Source: Drosophila persimilis
Lineage: Eukaryota; Arthropoda; Insecta; Diptera; Drosophilidae
Reading direction: 5' to 3'
NCBI RefSeq assembly: GCF_003286085.1
Contig: NW_020825298.1
Span: forward strand, 4,712,001 to 4,776,000
Length of the DNA: 64,000 bases
In this document: positions 1 through 10,421 of the stretch, in pieces
Numbering within the stretch: the stretch's first letter is position 1
Layout: each line of letters starts with the position of its first letter
Made by a program: the position numbers and the translations under genes
The notes under the pieces: generated by a model
What the model was told of the DNA's origin: nothing
Seen by the model: only the letters and a program-made list of their open reading frames with translations
The model's database searches: none

Positions 1-912
1 ATCAGTGGGAGCAAGCGAGGCGAGTGAGTCGGGGGTAGGCGAGTGAAACGGGTGTTTTTTTAAGCAAGAAAGATATTTTCAAGTGAGCTATAATTGAGCA
101 ATTTCCAAGTTAATTTTGAACCCAAATCTGCTTCCATATTGAGAGTTTTTTTCAATGTATGTAAAGGCTTTTTAATAAAAAGAAAGATACATGTTTAATT
201 GAGTCATAATTAAGCTCAGAGCTGGTACCATATTGAATGATTTTTCTTCGATTTTTTGTCGCCTTATTGCTGTGTCTTATAAACCACTAAAACCCACCAA
301 TACCCAGTGCTGCTACCACCATTAAAGCCTTCTTTGCTTTGGAAACCAAATTTGGAAAATCTGTACAAACTCGCAGCGAAACATGTCCCTAAATCTCCTG
401 GATTACCCGTAGCATTCCCATTTCTAGAGACTACTTTGTACTTTGCCAGCCCTTAATTCAATTAACTTTAATGAACTGAATTATAATTGCAAATAAATTA
501 TACCATTTGCGACGCACACACAAATTCGCGTCACACTTTTCGCTCTGGAGCCGAGAGGCAACCCTAAACCCTAAGACGTCGGCCGGGCCAATTAGAAAAC
601 TTTGTGCGAAAATGGCAGACGAGACGGAAACTTGTCTTCAGATCAGAGAGAGAGAGAGAGCGAGAGAGAAAGCCCCGCGGAGGCCCAAACGAGTCGCGTA
701 GTTGGATTGGCGGGGGGGTGTGTGGTGAGGGGGGGAGGGGAGAAAAAAAGCTTACCAAAGTCAAACTCGATTAAAAATGCATAAATGCAATTAAAGGCAA
801 ATGGAAATCGAACGAAACTCGCAAAAAGCTTTCAATGTAAGCCAGACGGAGGGGGGAGGAGGGGGTGGAGGGTAGCCAAATGCCAAAAGACAGAAAGAAG
901 AGCTCGGCGGGA

Positions 913-934
913 GGGGGGGGGGGGGGGGGGGGGG
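913..934. repeat. Poly-G run (22 G)
   Basis: An uninterrupted run of 22 G lies inside a purine-rich stretch (about 840-960). Two similar runs lie at 8635-8652 and 29457-29476, and a 15-base C run at 27322-27336. Length errors in assembly are likely here. Confidence 0.9.
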
Positions 935-2045
935 CAGCACTGGGCAGTGGGGCAAAGACACTCAAAAGGCGCGACAAGTGTCGAGCTGAGCTTTGCTTTG
1001 GTTTTCGCGAGAGGCGCAGCTGGAGAGAGGCAAAAGCAGTCCAAGAAGCGAAGCCCTGACCATGCAACGAGGCAGCAACAGAAAGAGAGCGAGATAGAGA
1101 GAGAGAGGGAGAGGGGGGCGGTGCAACACACGCTGGTTGACTGGTTGAGTTGGTTTTGCTGACTGCACTTGTTTTTGCCATTATTATTGTTGTTGCTGCC
1201 GCTACTTGCTACGTTTTGTGGCAGCTAAAACGAGAAAAAGAAGGCTTTTTTTGGGCAAAGCGAAGCCTTTGATACACTTAAACAACCAGGGGTTCGATTT
1301 TGAGGCGGTTTTGTGGAAATAGTGGGCTATCGGAGAGGGGTTTTCTTACAAAGAATGGTTCTTTCTATAGAAACTTTATGATATGTGTTTTGGAGTTGAT
1401 CAAAGGCCCTATAGAACCTGTGAAACCCTATAGATTATAGGTTTCCGAAGCTACCTTTAACAGAAAGAAGGTCTGCTTAAAGTTCTAGACAGTCCAAAAG
1501 CAGGACAGACTTTTGCCTTGAGGATTCTCTAACCCTTCGAAGACCCCCTGCATTTTTTATAAATTTTTCCAAGCATCTGGCCAAAGCCGCCATCCCCTCT
1601 GCAAGGGGGCTTTACCAATTCACCCACACACACACACAGACACACAGACAACGGTTAGCCGGAGACTATCAGTGTCTGTGTGTGTGTGCGTAAAGCTAAC
1701 ATATTGCGGCACTTTTTGGACACTTTTCGTGCAATAAGACCACTCGAAATCATAGAACAAACCCTGTAAGGGGCAATGCCTGGCATTTCTAGCATAAAAA
1801 CATCATAGATTGTTGTAAAAGCATAAAATTCCAACATATGCTAGCTCGCACACACACACACACATACCCATCTTTGACTTACTTTCAAATGCACTGTGTA
1901 GAAACGGTGTGTTTTTATTTTTGTGTTTGTGTGTGTTTCTTTTTTCTTCTTTGTTTTCTTCGTTTTGTGTGTTTTTCTATGCTTTTACTTTTTCCTTTTT
2001 CTTTTGGATTTTGCACTCACACACACACATATGCACAACGCCAAG

Positions 2046-2071
2046 CACACACACACACACACACACACACA
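2046..2071. repeat. CA microsatellite
   Basis: About 13 CA units followed by a short GC-alternating stretch. A shorter CA tract lies about 200 bases to the left. Confidence 0.9.
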
Positions 2072-2225
2072 GACGCGCGCGCGAACACGAAACGTATTTT
2101 GTTATTGTTTGGTTTTCTCTTTTTTTTTGGTTTTTGGTTTTTGGTTTGCGGAAAAACCTTATAAAATGCGTAACAAGTTTGCAATTTTTGTTGTTGTTCC
2201 TGCTTTAGCGCTTTATGCGCGCTGT

Positions 2226-2352
2226 AACGGTAATATAACGAAACACGACATGGGCGCTCATAACGGTAAAACGGTAACGAAACGAAACGAAACGATGACG
2301 ATGTCTCGATTACGATTATGACGTACGGATAAACGGTAAACGGCCGAAACGG
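2226..2352 (+). promoter_or_regulatory. Cluster of six AACGG motifs
   Basis: AACGG occurs at 2226, 2262, 2270, 2332, 2339 and 2348, all on the same strand. AACGG is the core of the Myb recognition site. The clustering is visible in the sequence; any regulatory or replication role is a guess. Confidence 0.3.
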
Positions 2353-4437
2353 ACGACCGCCCACTATTTGCAGATGCGATCCAGAGGAGAAACCGTTGCG
2401 ACAACCGACTGCAAGCGCGGCAAACGTTTGATTGACGCCGCCGCCATGGAAAATGAGGCACGATAGCTGTTGATGCCACTGCAAAAGCTTGCCATGAACA
2501 GTGGGCCACGGCAACCATATTTTGAACCAAATTAAAACTAGAGGCTTGAGATTTTGTACAACAAATATTATAAAAAATATATTAGATCTTAATTTTAGAC
2601 CCTTCCAACCGTGGTCCGCCCCTAACGCCCTTAGAAGAAAAAATTAACATGCCTTTTTTTTAAATAAATGTCGAAAAATGTTATCGCTGGCCCACTGTGC
2701 GCTGGACGAAAAGAGCGAAACGAACGACAAGCACACACGAGACGCGTGGGAGAGAGCCAGTGGCTGCCAATGCGGAGTGAGAGAGAGAGCGAGGAGAGCA
2801 CACAAAATTGCATGCAAATTCCTTTGCCTGTGGGTGAGAGACAGAGCGAGAGCGAGAGCGAGAGAGGGCGAGCCACAGAGAGTGAGAGTTCGAGTCTGAG
2901 TGGGAGCAAAGCATCATCGTTATTTGAGTGCCTTTTGCTGGTGAGCCTGCAACCTGTATGAGGGCCAAAAGGAGCAGCAGCAGGAGCTTTTCGTGGGTGG
3001 TTCTGCTTTCACCGAACTGTTGTTGCCGGCTGAAGCTCCAAACAGCTGTTCGAGCAGCGGTTATGGAGCAGACATATGGCAGGAAATTGAGTTAGGCCGA
3101 GGAAGGACGTTATGATGGCTTCAAGGGGCATATTTAAACGCATCGATGGGAAGGCCGCCACTAAATGTAGAATTCTTAATGGATTATAAGCCTGAACAAA
3201 GACAGGGATGAATTTATAAGAGATTATTAGAGTATATTGATAAAAAAGAATACAACTAATCCTAAACATAATGGTTTCTCTATGATATGCATACATTTCA
3301 TCCAGTATTTCCTTATAATTAATCCATTTTAGAGGATTTATTTCCATGTCTATTATAGTCCTAGTTGTCATATGATTTCTACCTTTCTACCTTTATCTGA
3401 TGTTCCATAACTCCATACACTTCCTAGGAAATACAATCGATTCAAACTCTGATAAGATTAACCATATGCCATCGTCCTACGACCAAGCTCTTGAGGGATC
3501 TCCCGCCCCAAGACGTCGGCCCACTCCCTGGCCAAAGGTTAACGTGTTACAGCCTAATTAGTGGAGCCCACCATCTCAGAAGGCCAACAAGCTGTTGATA
3601 TGTCTGATGTCTGACCTTTGCCAACAAACAAAACCGCACACAGAACAGCCAACAAAAGCTGGCAACTCCAATTTCCCAGACCAACGAAAGCTTTTCCTCT
3701 AGCGAGGCCCACAACCAGCCAACAAAAGAGCTTTATTTTAGATCATGTTGGAGAAACCGGCAGTTACGATTTGGGTACAATTTAAAAGAAAATTTCTAAC
3801 GATTGCTGAACATTTTTGGAGGAGCAGTCCTACCCCTAGGAAGGGGCTTTTCCGCCAAAAGAGGTATCAGGCCAAAAAACATTAATGGCCAAAAAAAACA
3901 GGATTTGATGCAGAAAAGACTGGAAAGTTCTTTAGATTTAATAAGTTTGAAAATTAACGCTCAATACTACATCCTAAGATCCTAAGCTTATGCCAGGGGA
4001 GAGGCGTCGGAACTGTGATTATAAGGTGGCAAGAACCACGTAGTGGAAGGTGTATTTTTTCATGCTTTTGTGGGTAATATACTGATAATTTGTATTATAA
4101 TTAAATATTCCTAAATTGGTGTAATATAATCACAAAAATTGTATACAGATAGTCCTATCCAAGTCGCAGAGTGTTTCAACCTTAAAGGCCACAAAGCAAC
4201 GCCAGAATGGAAATGCCTATATAAAGACACCTTTTTCCTCTTTCAGATGCCCAACACAGCAGTCCAAGACCCACAATCACAACCGTGCCAGGTTTATATG
4301 TTCATGCTTTTCGTGAATATTATTATTTTTGTATTACAGTCATTTTAAACATTTTTTTTTTGCGATTTTTTGGTGGTTTTCTTGCTGTGCTTTTTTTGAA
4401 TTTTGAATTTTGCTCGGAAATCTGTCAGCTACAATCT

Positions 4438-4780
4438 CTATTTAATTTTGCAGAACCGCTTGTTGGTCTTACGCAGCTTCAGCCACCACTCGAAATCGTT
4501 CTTGACCGTCTTGGGCTTGGCTGCCTTCTTGTGTAGCTTCACGTTTTCATCGCGTTCCCGCAGCCAAATCCTGGCGTACTCCCAGCCCAGGATCATGGAC
4601 ATTGAAACTGGACCACACTGTAAATATGGGATAGATATATCTTCCAAAAAAAAAGAGCATAAAACTCACCTCCTGTTCAGGTTTTGGTACTAATTTGATG
4701 GACCTAATGCCCGCCTCCGTATGCAGGTTATTCTTCGGAAGGCAGGGCTTGGCCCGAGACCAGTCCCTAGTCCAGCTCAT
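4438..4780 (-). CDS. Small two-exon gene, unknown basic 96-residue protein
   Basis: Exon 1 is 4780-4670 (37 codons, starting MSWTRDWSRAK) and exon 2 is 4617-4438 (59 codons plus stop). The 52-base intron has a GTGAG donor and a TTTACAG acceptor, and both junctions fall between codons, so the frame is kept. The predicted protein is rich in K, R and W and ends in a basic tail (LRKTNKRFCKIK). It has no signal peptide or membrane segment, and I recognise no domain. Short introns of 50-70 bases with these signals are typical of real fly genes, which is the main reason for the call. Without comparison to related species it could still be a chance frame. It stands alone, with more than 4 kb free of genes on its left. 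Confidence 0.6.
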
Positions 4781-4978
4781 TTTTTACTATATTTTTGGAT
4801 TTTCTTGTTTAGGGGCCAAACAATTTATTACACAGACATTTCTGAATGAAAATTTTAAATTTACTGGATTGATGTTTTTGGAAATGCTACATATTTGGGC
4901 AGTACAGCTCTAGGGATCTCAGTATCTTTAAAATATATATTTTATTAGGATGATAATCTGAAAGGATGAATAGGTATC

Positions 4979-5252
4979 ATATATTTATTGATGAGTCTTC
5001 AATGTTAATAGATTTTCCGCAACATTGTCCAGGTCCAGGTCCATATTCGAGTTCTGAAAGGATTGTGGTCTAAAATCTAGGGAATCTATTGAGCCTCATT
5101 AATTCTTATCATATATTTATAGAAATTTCTTCAATGTTAATAGATCTTCCGCACCATAATGGTCCAGGTGTGGGAAATCCTGTCCGAATCTACCGTAATA
5201 TTCGAGTTTTGAAAGGATTGTTGTCTAAAATCTAGGGAATCTATTGAGCCTC
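4979..5252. repeat. Two-copy local tandem duplication, about 132-155 bp unit
   Basis: The segment at about 4990-5098 is repeated at about 5122-5252. Shared blocks include TCTTCAATGTTAATAGAT and TCTAGGGAATCTATTGAGCC. The second copy carries an insertion of about 23 bases in its middle. No coding capacity was seen. Confidence 0.75.
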
Positions 5253-6307
5253 TTAGTCAATGAACTAAAATAACTTTTAAGGCATTAAGAATATAAAAAT
5301 ACCTAAAATCTCCTATACCTCATATAATATATGTTTTATAGCTTTTTCTAGCATGAACATTATCATATCATATGTCAGGGATATCAAGAACCCATAATGC
5401 TACAAAAGAGTACACTATACTATAGTAAACTTGTTGTCTTTGAAATCCTCGAGAGCCACCACTACCGCCCGGCGCTCACTGAAACCGAACTAGATAAATA
5501 TTTCAGTTGTTTTCGAATAGAGGTAGCCCTATGGATGGCCGGTCGGTCATCCAATGTCCGATGTGAACCCTGAAAGTTCTGACAAAAAAGTACAAGAAAA
5601 CCGTCCAGGACAAACTTGGGGAATTTCCTTGCCCAGGACCGCCCATTGGCCCCCGGCCCCCTGCAGAACCCACCCGGAGAGCAAACACTGAAATGTTTTG
5701 AAGGCGTTTCCTTCCACAATAACAAGAAGTGGAAGAAGCAGAAGAAGAGGCCGAGGCAGAGGCAGAAATGGTGGGCAGAAGAGAGAAGAAATTGAACCTG
5801 GAACCTGGAACCTGAAAGACAAAAGGCAAAGAAGTATAACAAACTTTAAGTCAATACAAATACAAATACAACAAAACGGAGGAGGCAAAAAAATAAAACA
5901 AAATTAAATAGAAGAAAACGAAAAAGCAGAGGAGTAAGGTAAGGGGAGTGGGAGTGGGAGGTGGAGGGGCAGGGGGAAATGGAAAAAACAACAGCAAACT
6001 CTGGCAAACGCCCCAGACCACCCCCTGAAGGAGGAGAAGGAGGAGAAGGAGGAGAAGCAGCACAAGTAAAACAAAACAAAACACGGCGACAGGCCAACAA
6101 TTTGAGGTGGGTCGGTGGGTGGGTGGCTGGGTGGGTGTGTTGATAAGGAGTACCTCTGGCGTGGGGTATTTCTAAGGGATGTGTAGTGTGACTGTGGGCG
6201 GGGGGGGGAGGGGGTTCTAGGGAACGTAAATCAAACAAAAATAAACAAAAATAAAACAAAGCAAACCAAATAAAATAAACAAAACTACGCAAAAGTACGA
6301 GTAGCAA

Positions 6308-6351
6308 ACGACGATGACGATGACGACGACGACGACGACGACGATGACGAT
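6308..6351. repeat. CGA/GATGAC trinucleotide tract
   Basis: A run of CGA triplets with GATGAC interruptions. No coding frame is associated with it. Confidence 0.85.
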
Positions 6352-6439
6352 GGAGCAAACAAGGAGGCACAAACCTAACAAGAAGCGAAGCCCCAAATCA
6401 TTGATCAATATGGTGGCAATGGAAATGCACTTTGTTTGA

Positions 6440-6985
6440 TAACGATTGTTATCGGTGAGTGTGTGCTATCGATTAGTTATCTACACATTAGAGCCATTAG
6501 TATAGCCTCTTTCATGAATGACAGAAAATTCAACGATTTTTATCAGAAAACATTTGAAACATCGGAAAAACATCGATGTAATCGATCATTTCAAGCCTCA
6601 GGTATTTTGAATTTCATTTGAAATGGGTTATCGGGGCTATTGGTGGTTATGTGCTATCGATTCAACAGCCTTCATCCTCCTCGTTTCTGAATGATAAAAT
6701 ATTCAAGGAGTTCTTTCAGAAAATATTTGAAAAATCGGGAAAACATCTTCGTATTCGATAATTTCCATTCAATATCATGAGATATTTAAAATTTCATTTG
6801 AAAGGGGTTATCGGTGCTATCGGTGGTTATGTGCTATCGATTTAATAGCCTTCAGCCTCCTCTTCTTTCATTAATGATAGCATATTCAACGATTTTTACA
6901 AGAAAACACTTAAAAAATCGAAAAACATCGATGCAATTGATAATTTCAATTAATGTCTGAGATATTTACCATATCATTTGAAAGA
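6440..6985. repeat. Three-copy tandem repeat, unit about 180-188 bp
   Basis: The motif GTGCTATCGATT occurs at 6463, 6651 and 6831, giving periods of 188 and 180 bases. Each unit also contains a sequence like TCATTTGAAAGGGGTTATCGG, an AACGATTTTTA-like block and an ACATCGAT-like block. The units have diverged by point changes but remain collinear. There is no ORF across the units. This has the form of a short satellite-like array or a locally amplified regulatory unit. Confidence 0.85.
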
Positions 6986-8293
6986 ATTTTCTTCTTTATC
7001 AGAGTTTTGGGACAATTTGAATAGCTAGACATCCTCTAATAAAATAGGGTATTTCCACAATTCTGAAATTAAATAAAATATAAGGGAAAGCAGCACCAGA
7101 AGGAGAACCCGAACCAGAAACAGAAGCAGAAGCAGAAGCAATAAGCATAGAAACCGAAGGAAGCCAATGAATGGAAGAAAGACAAATACAAATACAAATA
7201 CAAAGCAATTCAACTCCGATGAAGATGTAGATGCAGATGATAATCATCGTGATGTAAACGATGATTACCATAACGGTAATGATGTACTATGTGGCCACCA
7301 CCGAGGCATTTTCCGTTTTCTAAAACAAACATTTGCCAATGTTCTCAACAAACTTTTTCCTTGGCCAAAAACGAAACGAAAGGGAAACAGAAACAGAAAC
7401 CAGACAACTGCGGGTTGTACAGAGTGGGTCTTGGCTTGGGGTGGGGGACTGGCAGTGGGTGGTGGGTGGTGGGTGGTTTGGGGGGGGAAGGAAGTTACGA
7501 GCAAACAAACACACAATTACAGTTACAGTTGTGTTTGTCTCTCCGCTCTGTTGCTGTGAGCAGTGCAAACAAAACTTCCTATTTTAAGCCCCTTCCCCTC
7601 ACTGGTGCACCAGCACCACCCCCCCGGGGCCATGTCCGTTTGCTGTCTCTTACTCTTACTCGGAGTGTGTCCCCGTCTCTGTCCCTGTCCCTGTCGCCCT
7701 GTCGCTCCGTCTCTCTGTGTTGTGGGCTGCTCTCTCACGTGAAATTGTATGCGTAAATAAGCATTTTACTATACGAGAACACAACTGTTCCTTGTCGTTG
7801 TTGTTTGCTATACCCTGTAGGAGTAGTTTTGAAGAGTGGGTTGCATTTCCGAACCACTTTCGAAAGTCGAACTGGAAAAATTGTGATTTTTTGATGAGGA
7901 TCAAACCTATATTCGGAAAAGTGTTTGCTAAAATAAAAAAAAAAAATATAGGAATTTTTGAAAGTAAAAAATATGAAAAATATTAATTTATAACACGCAG
8001 AGGTCCTTTAAATAATTTAAAAATTTGTACTAGAACAATCATTGTAATGAGTAAATATTTTAATAATAAAATTGTGATGATTAGAAAATTCTCATAATTT
8101 GGTAATTATTACAACCAGAGAAAAGAGATATACGGGAAATGGTTATAGAGAAAATTCCGAGGTATCCAGAATTGAAACCTGAAAATTGTATCCCAATTAA
8201 ATTTTCCTAATGAGGTACAAATGTAAAAAGTACTCGATTTTCGACACCCTTCAAACAAGAAATATACAAAATATCTATAGAAATCTTACTCAT

Positions 8294-8587
8294 ATTATTT
8301 TTACAAGTCGTACAATATTTTACCCAGAAATCCTCAAGAAATTTCATTGTTTTTTATACATTTTGCTTTTCATTGAAAGAAAGAAATTACAGGATATTCC
8401 CTTAGTACAATTGTTCCATATAGTATTCCTAGTTGTGTTTATATTATTTTTACAAGAATTATAATATCTTTTGGCAGAAATCCAGAAGAAATTGCATTGT
8501 TTTTAAATATTTTTTTCATTGAAAGCAATAAATTACAGGGTATTCCTTTCGTCGAAATGTTCCATTTAGTATTCCTAGTTGTTTTTA
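8294..8587. repeat. Two-copy tandem duplication, unit about 146 bp
   Basis: Collinear blocks such as ATTATTTTTACAAG, CAGAAATCC, TTTCATTGAAAG, AAATTACAGG and TAGTATTCCTAGTTGT recur with a spacing of 146-149 bases. The DNA is AT-rich with no coding capacity. The right end abuts the poly-G region. Confidence 0.8.
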
Positions 8588-8634
8588 GTTTTATTTGTTT
8601 ATTGCAAAGCCATAGAACGGAGTGAGGGGCGGAA

Positions 8635-8652
8635 GGGGGGGGGGGGGGGGGG
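8635..8652. repeat. Poly-G run (18 G)
   Basis: An uninterrupted run of 18 G, followed by more G-rich DNA. Confidence 0.9.
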
Positions 8653-10060
8653 CTTGGGGCTATGGTTAGGTGACTGTCACGAACGATGTCGACGCCTGCT
8701 GCGGCGGACTGCTCTTCCACCTCCTCTCTCTGGTGCTGGTGCTGGCTCTGGCTCTGGTTCTTCCTTCTCCACCTCCACTTTCTCTGGCGCTGTTCTGCCA
8801 CTGCTTCTGCTTTCACTTCCTCCTGCTGCTCCTGTTCTGCTCCATCTCTTTCTTTGTTGTTGTTTCAGTGCTCATTAGTAGCATTCGTATTCGGCTCCTT
8901 GTTGTGTGTTTCGCCCTCTCTTTTTGTTCAGTTCTTTGCCTCTTTCTTGCTCCCTCCCACCCAGTCTGTGTCTCTGTCTCTGTCTTTGTGTGTTTGCATT
9001 TGTTTGTTTTAAAATTTTATTGTATTTCATTCAGTTGTTGGTTCGTTTGTTCGTTTTGTTTCGTTTCGTTTCGTTGTCCTTTCGTTGACTTCGAACCACC
9101 CCCCCGCAGCGCCTTGGATCCCCAACTATCCACAGGACATGTCTTCACTCCCTGGACCTCTGCCGCTTCTCAATTCAAAATTAAGTACAACAATTTGTTG
9201 CCATTTCTTAATTTACGAAAGCATTCATTCCGTGATATATCATTGAAGATGCCTTAACATCAGTGGCATTCAAATTAAAGGAGAAAAGTACCCCCATTGG
9301 GATCTAGCCCCCACATACAATCGTAGACCTGGGGCTGCTTTGTTTTGTGCCCTTTTCAATTAAATTTCAAGGCTTCAGACCGCACCGAGCACACGACAGC
9401 CATGAAAAAGTGCAGCGAAATATTCGACATATTCCAGATAACCAGAAATACAGCAACGACAGCAAAGACAGCAACAAAAAAGGCCAAGAACTAAGGCTAA
9501 AACATAAGCAGACAGCGTGGCCCACCAGCCACCCACATGCAGCTCACGTGTTGGCCACGTTCGTTGGCCAAAAAAATGCTTAATTAATTAATTTTTTTGT
9601 GCATTCAGTTGATGTGATGCTTTGTTTGTTTTTTTTCCTGCCATCGGAACGGTGTGGAGTGGAGTGGAGCGGTGCATAGCTGCGTTGGCATTTCTGCTGC
9701 TGGTGCTGGTGCTGGTGCTGTTTCTTCTGTGGGAGTGTTTCTATGTCATTGTTATTGTTAACAGCTGTACTTTCGCAAATTTACAGTAATAAAAGCACAC
9801 GGAACACAAGGCGGACACGAAAAGCAACAAAACAGAGCCAAAAACAGGGGGCAAAACACCCAACAACAAAATAGAGCCAAAATCACAAAACAACATTTAC
9901 GAACATTTATGGAAGATGCAATCTTTCGACTAGGGGAATACCCATGGAAAAAATCTTCAAAAGGGGGACAAATTTATGAATATGATTACAAAGGAATTCC
10001 GTTTCGTATTCCTTGTATGGAAGTTTTTTTTAGGAGAATTTTAATATACAGAAATATGTA

Positions 10061-10421
10061 CAGTGGGGAGCAAAAGTGAGTGCACACTCTTAATCACTGT
10101 CTGTCGTCGCCCAAGCAAACGCAATTTTGTTCACCATATAAATAATTTTTTGTTTAACAAATAAACAATAATTACAAGAACGAATGAGAAATTTTCAAAG
10201 AAAGAAAAATTAAAAAATGAATTAAGTTTTTATAAAAATTAAAGAAAATTATAGTATTCAAATTTGTTCCATAGACCCTTATTAGATATTACCTTTTTAA
10301 TATGGTTTGGAATGCTCTCTATTAATTTTGGAATCTTTCGGGATACGATTCTATTCTAAATGGCTCTGATTCGTACTGCCCAAGCCGTTGTTTCACGACT
10401 CCCCACTACTGCTCCCCACTG
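10061..10421 (-). mobile_element. Internally deleted Tc1-type transposon, 361 bp
   Basis: The ends are perfect 12-base inverted repeats: CAGTGGGGAGCA at 10061 and TGCTCCCCACTG at 10410-10421. A TA dinucleotide lies directly left of the element, as expected for Tc1/mariner insertion; the right flank reads TC, so that copy of the target site has decayed. On the minus strand near the right end a frame reads like the C-terminus of Tc1 transposases. The rest of the transposase is missing, so this is a non-autonomous, MITE-like copy. The exact family was not determined. Confidence 0.85.
10239..10352 (-). pseudogene. Tc1 transposase C-terminal remnant
   Basis: The minus-strand frame contains PKLIESIPNHIKKVISNKG followed by an aromatic, basic tail and a TAA stop at 10241-10239. 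Tc1 transposases typically end with L-I/V-x-S-M/I-P-x-R/H-I-x-x-V-I-x-x-K-G, so the resemblance is strong. About 35 codons remain. No DDE catalytic residues are left inside the element. Confidence 0.75.

Larger units (their letters stand above)
1..4437. other. Non-coding DNA, no gene recognised
   Basis: No convincing coding exon was seen on either strand. The stretch holds simple repeats: GA at 645-660, a 22-base G run at 913-934, and CA tracts near 1850-1864 and 2046-2071. It also has GA-rich DNA at 2780-2900 and a cluster of AACGG motifs at 2226-2352. A 120-codon open frame on the minus strand at 3009-3371 has no recognisable domain or splice context and is treated as chance. Confidence 0.6.

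Noticed and set aside
3009..3371. 120-codon open frame on the minus strand
   Set aside because: No recognisable domain, no splice partner and no promoter signal; its length is within what AT-rich fly DNA yields by chance.
6440..6985. CRISPR-like or tRNA-like array
   Set aside because: The units are long and diverged along their whole length, without constant repeats and unique spacers, and the DNA is from an animal.
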